Assembly (NCBI GenBank): GCA_022575985.1
Contig: JAKSXM010000132.1
Span: forward strand, 7,192,001-7,256,000
DNA from: Anagrus nilaparvatae
Lineage: Eukaryota > Arthropoda > Insecta > Hymenoptera > Mymaridae
Length of the DNA stretch: 64,000 nucleotides
Reading direction: 5' to 3'
The notes beneath the pieces were generated by a model. The model searched no databases and was not told the origin of the DNA. It was given only the letters and a program-made list of their open reading frames with translations. Of the stretch, positions 49,943 to 60,800 are shown piece after piece (positions within the stretch are counted from its first letter, which is position 1; each line of letters begins with the position of its first letter). The position numbers were made by a program, and so were the translations under genes.

Positions 49943-52900
49943 TTAAACAATTCCAACACCAACTTTACAAGAGGCATCTAATGTAAAACAACGACATGTG
50001 CATGAAGACACTGGACACTCTGAGTGTTGTCTGTAAAAAAAATATACATATTTTCATATCTTAAAACATAATATTTAATTAAAATAATAAAATTTTTATA
50101 TTACTGAAACCAATGAGTGATATGATTTGCATGTCCACCATGTCTACATGTTTGGCACCATGTAAACCAATTCCCAAATTCATTTAATTTACTTTCTTCT
50201 TCATTTCTATTTACATTATTGGAATTTATTTGCATACCACTTACAGTACCCATGTGCATCAAACATATAGCACATCGAGAAAGAGGTTTCCGGCAACTTG
50301 GGCAAGCTGACATTTTTAATTTATTAGATGTGCTTCCAAGTCTTCCAAATGGTCCTCGGGCACGACTTAAACCTTGCATAAATGCTGATATACTTTTACC
50401 ACAAAAGTTACAAGATATGTACATTTGCTGGGGAGGTTTTTTAAATGCGGAGGTTCTCATTGCTATGTCAAAATGTGCTCTTTGTATCCACAATTTCCAA
50501 GCATCGAGTAAACCTCTATAACTTTCTATCCATACTTGAACTTGATTTTCTAAAATCAATTTGGAATTAAAAGCTCTAATTGCTATTAAACTACAACTTT
50601 GCACATCTCCTGAAATTTCTAAGTAACGATTTAATAGAGTTATTCCTTCCATGCTAGCTCCTAAAAAAATTTTAGAATAAAAAATTTAAATATTATTTTT
50701 TTAAATAATTTTTAATCTAATTGTATTTCAAACCTGTTAATAAAAAGCCATCTAAACATCCATCTTCAGTCAATTGTTGAGTTAATTTTTTTAAATATTC
50801 ACATAATTTACTATCTGATAAAAAAATTAAGGCAAATGCTACTCTGTCTTCCACAGCCATGCCATTTTCATTCTAAATATTTACAAAATTAATTAAAAAC
50901 TAAGCTTTTTTAAAAAAAAATATTTTTCTATACTTACAAGTACATTATCATAAGAATCATTTTCTGCTGTCAAAAAAGCAAAAGTAGCTCTGAGGTAAGG
51001 ATCTGATAATTGAGATCTTGATTTCATACAAAGTTCACGCCACATACTATTTTTATCTTCTGAAAAACCAGATAACGCCATTGCAACAATATTTAAATTT
51101 ACCGTCGAAGGCATTTTGTTAGCCCCCATGTTTAAAATATCAATAGCTTGACGAAGACAAAGATTAAAAACTGAGATAGCTGTCGCCCTAGGGTATAAAC
51201 CTTCTCGTTCTAATCTTTCAAGGAACGAATTATTATGTGGTGCATTTGCATCTTTTTCAAATTTCCATCCACATAATAATAAAGCCTTTTCTCTATCTGG
51301 GGATCTGTCATGAAAAATATGTTAGCAGAGAAAATAATTTAAAAAACTTTTTTTTTTTATTTACCTATAAGTCTTAGCTGTGTGGTTTGAACCAATATCT
51401 GTCCATGGACGATAAATTATTTCAGATTTTACAGATCCACCGTTTAGATTTTGTCCATCTAATTTTAAAACAGTTCTAAAAAAATTTTTAATAAATTTAG
51501 AGTTATAAAATCTTATAATTTACATGACCATTACCTAACTCCAGGATGTTTATTTTCTGTACTAGATATTGTTCCATCTTCTACTAACGATCGACTTAAG
51601 TATAACCATTGCCAAAGATTTTTTAATGTTTCGTCTTCAGCAAGCTCTCCATTTTGTGATAGTTCTGGCTAAAAATACAAATTTTTAAAAAAAATGTAAA
51701 AGCAGTAAAGATTTAATAAATTAATAAATATTTACAAGTAAGCCATATTCTGACATAGCCCTATTTTTTGTTAATATAGATATGTCCTCAAATGTTTTGT
51801 ATATGCTGTCGCGGCTGTGAACGTATCTAAAAGACTTACATGCTTGATTCCAAACTAAATGAGATCGAGTTGACCAATTTAAAGTTATTCTTTCATTTAC
51901 AGTAAAATCAATTAAACCTGTAAATAAATTATAGTTAAATTTTTTAAAAGAATTTTATTTATTTAAGCATTTGCAATAAATGACCTTGTTGAGAAATAGC
52001 TATTAATCTATTAACATGATTAGGGTGCCAAGAGAAACTTGTTGGATTACACCAAGGAGGAGCAATAGTTCTTTCTAATGCTTCAGGTTCTGTATCCTCG
52101 CCACCTGCTCCACAGTACTGAATATCATGTAAGTGTAATAAACCTGATTCTTTCTGTAAAGATCCCAACAAGTTACGTCTAGTTGGGCACCATGAAACTT
52201 TAGTAACTTGCCGAGTTTGTGATAGAGTAAGTACTGGTTTTTCAAAATATCGAGTATCCCAAATTGTTATTTGGTTATCAATACTTGATACTAAATAAAA
52301 ATCATTGTGTGGATTTACTCCCAAACCAAATACAGCTTTAGTAGATGTGGTATTTACTATTTTTACAGGATCTAAGTATCAAAAACGTAAATTATTATTT
52401 CAACTAGCATTAATACTTTATATTTCAATCGTACCTCTAAAATCTATTATTTTTAAATGTTTGTTGTTAAGTCCAGCTACCAAACATTTAGGATATTTAT
52501 TAAACCAAGATAAAGAATGCACAGTTTCAGAAACTCCAGCTTCTGATATAGGTCTGATGGATTCTATTGGAGTAGAATTGTGAAGGTATATTCTTTCTGG
52601 ATTTAAAGGACTCTTTGAAATATCCCATAAGAGTAAAGAATGATCCATGCGATATTTTTCTAAGCCAGAAACTAATAAATTATTTTCTACTGGATTCCAA
52701 GCAACCGCATTACATTGTCTAGCATGTTTTGGCACTAAAATAATGTTTAAATTTTAAAAATAATTATAAACATGTTAGATAATTTTTTACCTAGCTCTTT
52801 TCCAGTAAGATTTTGAGAGTCAAAAATTGTGGGACCAAAGGAACTAACTATAACTTTTCCATTAGCTTGACCAACTGCTAATAGTATATCAGGTTCAGGT

Positions 52901-53193
52901 AAGGGATAAATATCTACACATCGGATGTACTGATGATTTAAATTTGTAGCTAAAAGATTTGCTGCTGTTGTATCCGAGACTTTAATAGCTAAATTATTAA
53001 ATTCATTTAAAAACCTAATTATTTTGGTTCACAAATGTTAAAGCATTTATTATGTATAAGACTTACAAGGTGATCTGACTGTTTCTTTAATTTGAGAAAT
53101 CTCATATAAACAAATTTCTGTTCCCCAAGTAATAAATTTATTTGAATGGATTGGAGACCATAAAACTTCCAATTTAACACTATTGTTACTCAT
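49943..53193 (-). CDS. mio: Mios, GATOR2 complex subunit
   Basis: Eleven exons (minus strand, in order): 53067-53193, 52791-52988, 52435-52734, 51985-52371, 51736-51917, 51535-51668, 51365-51475, 50938-51304, 50734-50872, 50105-50660 and 49943-50030. They total 862 residues (human MIOS about 875). Mios (missing oocyte in Drosophila) is part of GATOR2, which relieves GATOR1 inhibition of TORC1 when amino acids are present. The N-terminal ~400 residues are WD40-like ([32 protein letters not shown]). A helical solenoid follows. The C-terminus is a zinc-binding module: [38 protein letters not shown] and [12 protein letters not shown]. The exon 4 donor is GTCATT, unlike the other ten. The gene start is 195 bp from a divergent small gene. 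Confidence 0.96.
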
Positions 53194-53387
53194 TTTTAAG
53201 CCAAATTTTTGTAAAATTATTAACAAAATTTATAAGTATATTGAAATAATTTTTGTAATTTGTATTTTTTGGTAAATATCACTTTAATAGAAGTAAAAAA
53301 CATATTTATATTTTATTTAAAAAATATAAAAATACCAAAACATCAACAATATAATCATAATAATAACAGTTGTAAACAAAAAATATC
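53194..53387. promoter_or_regulatory. Bidirectional promoter of Mios and the small divergent gene
   Basis: Only 194 bp separate the two ATG codons on opposite strands. AT-rich, no TATA box or palindrome of note. Confidence 0.5.
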
Positions 53388-53685
53388 ATGGCTGATTACA
53401 ACGCCCTCACATCTCTGAAACTAAATCTTTATTATTGCAAAAAAAAAAAAATACCGCAAAAAAAACTTTTGAATGAGAGTTTCAGGAGATCTATAGCTAT
53501 CTTGCCTACTGGATTATTTATGCAAAGTAATTTATTTCAATTCAAGAAAAAAGCAGGTAATTTTTTAAAAAATTTAATTTTTTTCATGATACTGAATAAA
53601 AAGAATTTTTTTTTCAGTGTATAATTACAAATTACAAAAGAATAAAAAATGTACACAAAAACTGAAAATCTTAAAAATATTTTAA
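53388..53685 (+). CDS. Small basic protein of unknown function, divergent from Mios
   Basis: Two exons, 53388-53556 and 53618-53685, join in phase (GCAG|GTAATT donor, TTTTTTTCAG acceptor) to give 78 residues. The protein starts MADYNALTSLKLNLYYC and is Lys-rich, with a more hydrophobic stretch SIAILPTGLFMQSNLF. I do not recognise it, and it has no signal peptide or membrane helix. A good start context and a shared promoter with Mios argue that it is real. If the intron is not spliced the ORF ends at 53624. The low-complexity C-terminus leaves doubt. Confidence 0.45.
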
Positions 53686-53869
53686 TTACAATATAATACA
53701 CACAATTTATAAATTAAAATTATATTTTTATTGCATAAATATTTTTATTATAAAAATTGTTTGTACTTTTTGTTGCTAGAAAAATTAATCTGCTAAAAAA
53801 ATTTATATAGCCACAAATTTTTTTGTAAAATTTATAAAAAAAATTTTTATTATAAATTTAATAAGTTTT

Positions 53870-54662
53870 CTTGTCAGCGGGTAGAAAGCACGTATTTTCT
53901 GGTCACGGTTCGATTTAAAATTACGTGTTTTCTTGACACTTAATAGTATATTTTTATCCTAGGCCGTAAAAAAAATGTCCCAGATCGCAGATTGCCATCC
54001 TCGGCTTCGCCTCTGATTGAAATTTACGTACGATCAGGGCCATTCTTTATTTTTACGGCCTAGGATAAAAATGTGCTATTAAGTGACAAGAAAACTCGTA
54101 TTTTTGAATTGCGTTGCAGCCGGCAAATACGTGCATTGTGGCCGCTGACAAGAAATAGTTTTTCTGGTCAACGGACAGAAAACACGTATTTCCCATGTAT
54201 TTCCCAGTCACTGCGCGTCTTAAAAAGATGTGTTTTCATGCCGCTGACGTAGAGAAATTTTCTGTGGCCCGTGTCCATAAATAAAGAATGCCCCAAATCG
54301 TAGTTTACCATTCTCGGCTTCGCCTTGGAAGTTAATTTGCGTACTCTTGGCCCATTCTTTACTTTTAGAGCCATAAGTAAACTATATTTATGTATGTAAA
54401 ATCGTTATCAACATGATTTCAGTAAAAGTTACACAAGTTGTTATTAAAATTTTTTGAAATAGTATATTACGACCCATGGCCAGAAAAATAATGAATGGCC
54501 CAAATTGCACGTAAATTACTTTCCAAGGCGAAGCCGAGGTGGGTAAACTGCGGTTTGGGTTATTCTTTATTTATGGACAAGGGTCTTATACGATTTTTCT
54601 TCGTCAGTGGCGAGAAAACACGTCTTACGAAATACTTGCCTTCTGGACGCTGACAAGAAAAA
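53870..54662. repeat. Cluster of two-module palindromic elements
   Basis: Module A copies lie at about 53945-54080 (edges TATTTTTATCCTAGGCCGTAA and GGCCTAGGATAAAAATG, perfect over 15 bp as inverted repeats), 54262-54373 and 54463-54590. Module B copies (GTCAGCGG/ACGTATTT/GCTGACAAG) lie at about 53873-53940, 54081-54152, 54160-54250 and 54600-54660. Each A contains a GGCGAAGCCGAG core or its inverse CTCGGCTTCGCC. The cluster fills the gap between the small gene and the end of the carbonic anhydrase gene, stopping within a few bases of the stop codon. Confidence 0.8.
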
Positions 54663-54666
54663 TACT

Positions 54667-56633
54667 TTAGCCAGCGTATGTCCAAGATAAGTTAGAATAT
54701 TTAAAATTTATTAAATCTGGCACATATATTAATTTTCTTGCATAAACTTTTCTTTTGCCCAAATTTTGAATAGCTCTGTAATTATTATGTGTTATGCCAT
54801 TTTCATTATTCAATTTTCTGAAAATATTTATCTGCAAAATAGAAAGATACAAAAAAATTAATTACTTTTGGAAATTAATCTTTTTGGAAAATGTGATAAA
54901 AATTTGCTATACAGTAATTCTTAAATTATAAGGTCAAGTAATTTACGATCGTTACCTACAGATTTTTATAGCCGTATATAAAAAATGCAATGCTAAAATT
55001 TTGGATAAAATAAAAATTAATTTACCTATATTAAATAAAAATATTTGATTTCTGAGCTAACAATTATTTGCTTTATTAAAATTAATTTAATACTATTTTG
55101 AAGAAAATAAGTTTTATTATGGCTAAAAAAAACTTTCATGTTCGAAATTCGAATAATTTATTTTTCTTAAATATTATTACTAAAGATTTGTCTGCAAAAT
55201 TTAAAATTTCTAATGAAAATCAATTTTGTCAAGATTTTGACTAACGAATATTTTAATTTTTGTCATTTTTTCCACAAAAAAATACGTCAAAAGAAAAACA
55301 TAAAAGTAACAATCCTAAAATATTACCTGATTAATAGAAATTGGAACAGTAGATGCAAAAACAATCCATGTTACAACTTGATTACAAGGTGGAGTTGTTA
55401 AAGATCCTTTATAAGTAAAATAATGATCTATAGAATTTGGTAGTAGAGATGCCAAAGTAAAATTGTTATGATTTATTAGAGTAAAAGTATTAGCTGATTG
55501 TATTTCAGAAAAATGAGATAAAATTTTATCAAGGTTATCGTTATCTTCATGATGAATCTAAAAGATTTTAGTTCAATAATGCAAAATTTATTTAATTATT
55601 TCTTTAAATATTCAGATATAGTGTTAATTTTAAAATTTACATGAAATAAAACAGCAAGTACAGTCAGTCCATCTTCTCTTTGTAATAAAGTTTCAAAATT
55701 AGAATATCTCATATTTTTATGAACAATATGCATTTCTAATGGATATCTGAAAAATGTTAAATAATTTTTTAAAAATTCTATCCTTTTTATTTATTTATAC
55801 TAAAAAAGCATTCCTTTTAAGTCAAAATAAAATAATTTAAAAATTTGAGTTAAAAATACTATTTGACAGGAAATAAAAATGCTGTTATTTTTTACTAAAA
55901 ATTGAAAAGTTCTAAATACCTAACTCCATTAACCACATGTTCTGATCCTCGAGTATTTATTTGTCCCCAATGAAAATGCAAACTATCCATTTCAAATTTA
56001 TGATTATCTTTAAATACTGAACCAAGAATATAAGGAAGTCTTCTTTTAATACCATTTCTAAGCTGTCTACCAGGTTTTAGGATAACTAAAATATAATTTT
56101 TTGTTCAATGTAGTTTTTAAAATTTTTAAATTAAAAAAAAGATTTACCAGTATCACCAGTGTTTTTCAAGTATAATTTTCCTGGTATGAAGTCATGATAT
56201 CCAACTGTTTCAAGAGCGGGCAAAGGAAGTGGTATAGTTTGACTAGAATTTAAAGCAATTGGTGATTGCATTTGTCCATTGCATTCTGGACTATCTTTGA
56301 ACCAATAAAATTGACCTAAAAAATAATAATCATGCTTAAGTAATATTTTGGATTGAATTCATAGTTGTAGTTTTCTATAAATTCATTGCTGCATGGATAT
56401 TTTGGGTACTTTTAGGTTTGAAATTATTGAGAATTTTATTATTTACCCTCTCTGGTGTAGTTTATTTTGTTTGACTGATAGGCACTGTAAACTTGCAATA
56501 ACAAATCTAAAAAATATTTTTCAAATTTATACTATAATTAAATTATGACGTAATATAATTAAATAGCTAAAACACTAGTATTTTATTACGTACTTGAAAT
56601 CGTAAAACTTAAGCTAAATAAAACCTTCTCCAT
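54667..56633 (-). CDS. Secreted alpha-carbonic anhydrase
   Basis: Seven exons (minus strand, in order): 56594-56633, 56447-56506, 56148-56315, 55920-56085, 55641-55746, 55327-55557 and 54667-54831, in frame for 311 residues. Alpha-carbonic anhydrases interconvert CO2 and bicarbonate at a zinc ion. The signal peptide is [18 protein letters not shown] with VYSA at its end. Zinc ligands are H126 and H128 (LHFHWG) and H151 (EMHIVH); the gatekeeper Glu (SEH, E138) and substrate-site TTPPC (T234, T235) are present. C45 (SPECNG) and C238 can form the disulphide usual in secreted members. The proton-shuttle His64 position reads Asp (NTGDT). There is no C-terminal hydrophobic tail, so it is probably soluble and extracellular. 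Exons 1-2 are the least certain. Confidence 0.93.
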
Positions 56634-57369
56634 TAAATCAAATAAAATTTTTTTTTACCCGGTAAATTTTTGAAAATATTTAAATAATAACCAAATTCAA
56701 AATTAACATATTTAATAATTTTAAAAACATTTTTTTAATCACAAAAAAAATTACTTTGTTACAAATCCTCTGTCTGAATATTAACTAAACGACAATATTA
56801 AAAACATATATTTTATTTTTTCAAATACATAATAAACCTGAAAAAAAAATAATTTTTTTTTTAAACTTATTATTTAACAAGAGAGAAAAAATGAAAATTA
56901 TTAGGTTTCTTCATGATAAAAATATGTGAATATGTAACGTGTGTAACGTGCATACCATTAACTGTCGTGTATCTTATCCGATGTTAAATCAAAAAATTTT
57001 TGTAACAAAAAAATGCTTTTATTCTTTTGAATAAAATTAATTAAATAATTAATTGATAAAATTTTTGAAAGTTTTTTGATCAAATTCATTATTGCAAAAG
57101 CAAAATTTTTACAATGGTAAGTGATATAATTTGTAGCTCAAAATTATAGCTTTGTTATTCACAGTTTTTTTATAGGTTTTGCAAAGATTTTTTTTTCAAA
57201 AAATAATGATAATAAAATTTATTTTATGTTCCCAAAAAATTTATTACATGTTTTTTTGAACTTTTTAACACAAAAAATGTGCAGTTCATAAAAAAATTAT
57301 ACATTTTCTGAAATATTTAATCATAAATTGTTTATAACACTTTATTTATGAAATTTTAGTAATAAGCTA
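56634..57369. other. Carbonic anhydrase upstream region
   Basis: AT-rich; must hold the carbonic anhydrase promoter. No TATA box stands out from the composition. Confidence 0.4.
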
Positions 57370-57801
57370 CACTGTAAAAAGTAACTTCCTTATTAACAAA
57401 AAAAATTGAATTTTTTCGAAAAATTAGTAAATTTTCAAAAAAATTTGTAAATTGTCGATAAAAATCGTAAATTTACTAAATTTAGTATATTCTCGAAAAA
57501 TTTGAAAATTCTCGATTTTTTTTTTTTGAATTTACGTAAGTTGTAAATTCACAACTATTTTTCGTAAATTTACAACTATTTTTTGTAAATTTTCGAAAAA
57601 AATTTGTAAATTATCAATTTTTCTTGCGAATTCACAAAAAGAAATCGAGAATACTCAAATTTTTCGTTAATATACTGAATTTAGTAAATTTACGATTTTT
57701 TTCGAATATTTACAAATTTTTTCGAAAATTTACTAATTTTTCGAAAATGTTCTAATTTTTTTGTTAACTTCTTTTTATAAAGAAGTTACTTTTTACAGTG
57801 T
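57370..57801. mobile_element. Palindromic MITE, copy 3
   Basis: CACTGTAAAAAGTAAC to AAGTTACTTTTTACAGTG, 432 bp, flanked on both sides by TA, which suggests a TA target-site duplication. Interior as in copies 1 and 2. Confidence 0.88.
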
Positions 57802-60800
57802 ATATGATTAGCATTTCAATTCCAAAATATTTTAAAGACCATATTCAGTGTGGTAATTGGGAATTTTATTTATTTTTTAAAATAAAAAATAGCTAAAAAT
57901 TCCACCCTATAATCAAGAATCCAAACAATTTCTTGTTTAATTACCTGGATAATATTTACACTGTGCTTCAACTATGTGAGCGTGGTGATACTAAAAGGAA
58001 TTTATAGAGTATTGCCGTTTGTATCGTTAAATACTCGAGTTAAATACTGCTATAGAATCAATAAGAACATAATTGTTAAGTATTTCATGCCAGGGAATTT
58101 CAAGTGACTAAAATTAGAGGAAAATATTAAAACTAAATAATTGGTTATATCCATAAATTAGGTATTTTAAAAACATACTTGTATTTCAATGCGAAATTCA
58201 TAATTATAAATATTTTACCAATATAAATAATTAATCGTTCCAAATTATATACTGTTTTTGAGTGGTATCTTCAGTATCAGATTTTTTAGCTTTTTTTTTC
58301 TCTATTTGATTTTGGATTATAGTCTAAAATAAATTATATCTGGTCTACTACTGATAGTCTTTTATCTGCTTGGAAAAATATATTTTATGAAATAAAAAAA
58401 AATTGAGACACTTTTTAACATATAAAAATATAATTACTTTTTTATAACTAAAATCAAAAATTGGGACTCTTGGGGTTCTATCATTAAAATGCGTTAAAAT
58501 AATTATTTTCATGCTTCCTAATGGAATATTACAATTATATTTTGGGCTAAAAATTATCAAATATTTACCATTATAACTTGTGCATCGATTAAACTAAGAT
58601 GTCTAAGAAAAAGTAATATAATAAATTTTGAAAAAAATAAAAATAAATAGGTTTTCTAGCTTATAAAAATATTAAAATATTATTAAAAACCGATGATAAA
58701 TCCTTGTTTATGTTAGCTTTTAACTTGCTTTAAATTTTCAAAAACAAAAATCCCGAAAAATATTCAACAACAACTCCCAAAATAAAAATTTTCAAAAATC
58801 GTTGCGAAAAAAAGCAGTTTTTGGCACCTATCACCAATTTCTTGTTCACTATATTTTTCGGTTTTCTCAAGGTTCAAACTATCTGTAAACACGGGTCTCT
58901 TAAATGTTCCTTTAAATTTTTTTTTCGATTTCTAGATCAAGGTACCTATTAATAAAAAAATAATGCGTCATATATTAATATGATTGTACGTAAATTTTTT
59001 CAAATTAATACAAAAAATTTATTTTAAAAATAAAAAAAAAATTTTTTTTTAATTTAGATGAACTATGATTATTTTTTATTTTATTTTTATTATATTGATA
59101 AGCTTGATTTTTTATGACTTACAAAAATAAAGAAAAATTATTGAATACTGAAATTAATGAGCAAGAAAAATAAAATGAAAGAAAGAACAAAAATTTTTTA
59201 AGTACAATAGAATTTCGATAATTTGAAATTCCAAATATTTTTATCGATGTCCTAATTATAGAGTACTTTTGTTTTAATAAATAAAATATCTGTCTAATTT
59301 ATAAAAAAATCTAATATAAGACTTTTTTATTTCAGACAAATTCCATTGAGATTTTTGGTGGTTTTTATTTTTTAGATACCCTTTAGATTACTTTAAATTA
59401 GAAAAATATCTAAATTGTCAGGATTTTTTTACTTAAATTTGTAATATTTAAAATCGTTTTTTCATCATTTTTCGAATATTTAATTTAGTTTTGTTTAATT
59501 TATCGTCGTTCGTTACACTGAAAAAAAATCCGCTTGTAGCTAGCGGGATTTTTTATCTCGTCAAGTGATTGCAAATGAATCGAAACGTAAAGAAAATTAA
59601 AAATAAAAAATTTCCCACTTACTTAGGATATGCGAGAAGAAGAAAAATTATTGATTTATTTAGCAAATATGAAAATATTTATTTCGACAGTACCAAAATT
59701 TTTTGGATTTCAAATGTTCCAGGTCCAGTAATCTCACTTTTGAGTTGGTGTTTAATGACCTAAATCAACACGATAATGTCCCATATAAAAGTCATAAGAG
59801 GTGAAATCATAATACACTTCTCCAAAATCTATTAAATTCATACAGCATAAAAATAACGTAAAAGAAATTTCTAAAATACCCATATTAAAAGTTACACACT
59901 TGTATAAACATAATTTTGCAATTAAAACAAATAAAAAAAACATGAATTTTCTATAGCTTACATCAGATAAGCAAAATATATTCCTACTGTTGTTGGTCAT
60001 TTTGATGAGTGAATTATTATATTGCATATTAGAGTTGTTCAATCCAAGGCTTTTTTTATATGAATTGTATTGTGTCTCGAATATTATGTAGGAAAGGGAA
60101 AAGATCCGCGCCTACGAGGTCAATTATTATAGAGACAATTATTATATTTTATAATTATGAAAAATATTGCTCGCCTTTCGGGGACTTTTTTTTTACATGG
60201 GATTTTTTAGTTTTAGGTAAGTTGAACCTGACAGAATTTTTTGCAAATTTTTGTAAACTTTTTTTATTTTTATGAAATTGACATTGTTTTTTTATGGCTG
60301 ACTAATATGCATATTTTTAAAAAATGTCATAATGCAGTATTATCGTACGGAACAATTGTTTTTTGTTTTATTTACATTTTTTATTGCGTGCAAATATTTA
60401 TTTAAATAATTTTATAGTTTTTATTTTTTATTATTCTAAAAAATAATTGCTAAATTGATAAAAATTTTTTTCGAGTCTATGAAAAACTGCTAATATAATT
60501 TGCTAAATTAGTTTATTATTTCCTAAAATTTTTCATTTTTTTAGACTGTTGTCGCGAATAAAACCAGAGAAGAAAATAATACTATTGCAATGTAAACACA
60601 TTAGACATTATTTAATTTTACAAGCATGGGCGTAGAACCAGCTTCTGGCGTAATATTGAATTTTCTGGGTTTAAACTTTTTGCAGATTTGCTTGAAATAC
60701 TAAATTTTCAATAAATCATTTTAGATGTTTTTTGATGTTTTTGTATCATTACCGTACTTTTTATTTCAAAAAAAACTTATTATAATTTAATTATAAAAAA

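Noticed and set aside
50219..50521. 100-residue plus-strand ORF
   Set aside because: Antisense shadow of the Mios zinc-module exon.
59752..60042. 96-residue minus-strand ORF with hydrophobic stretches
   Set aside because: No family signature, no splice partners found and AT-driven hydrophobicity; could still be an exon but unsupported.
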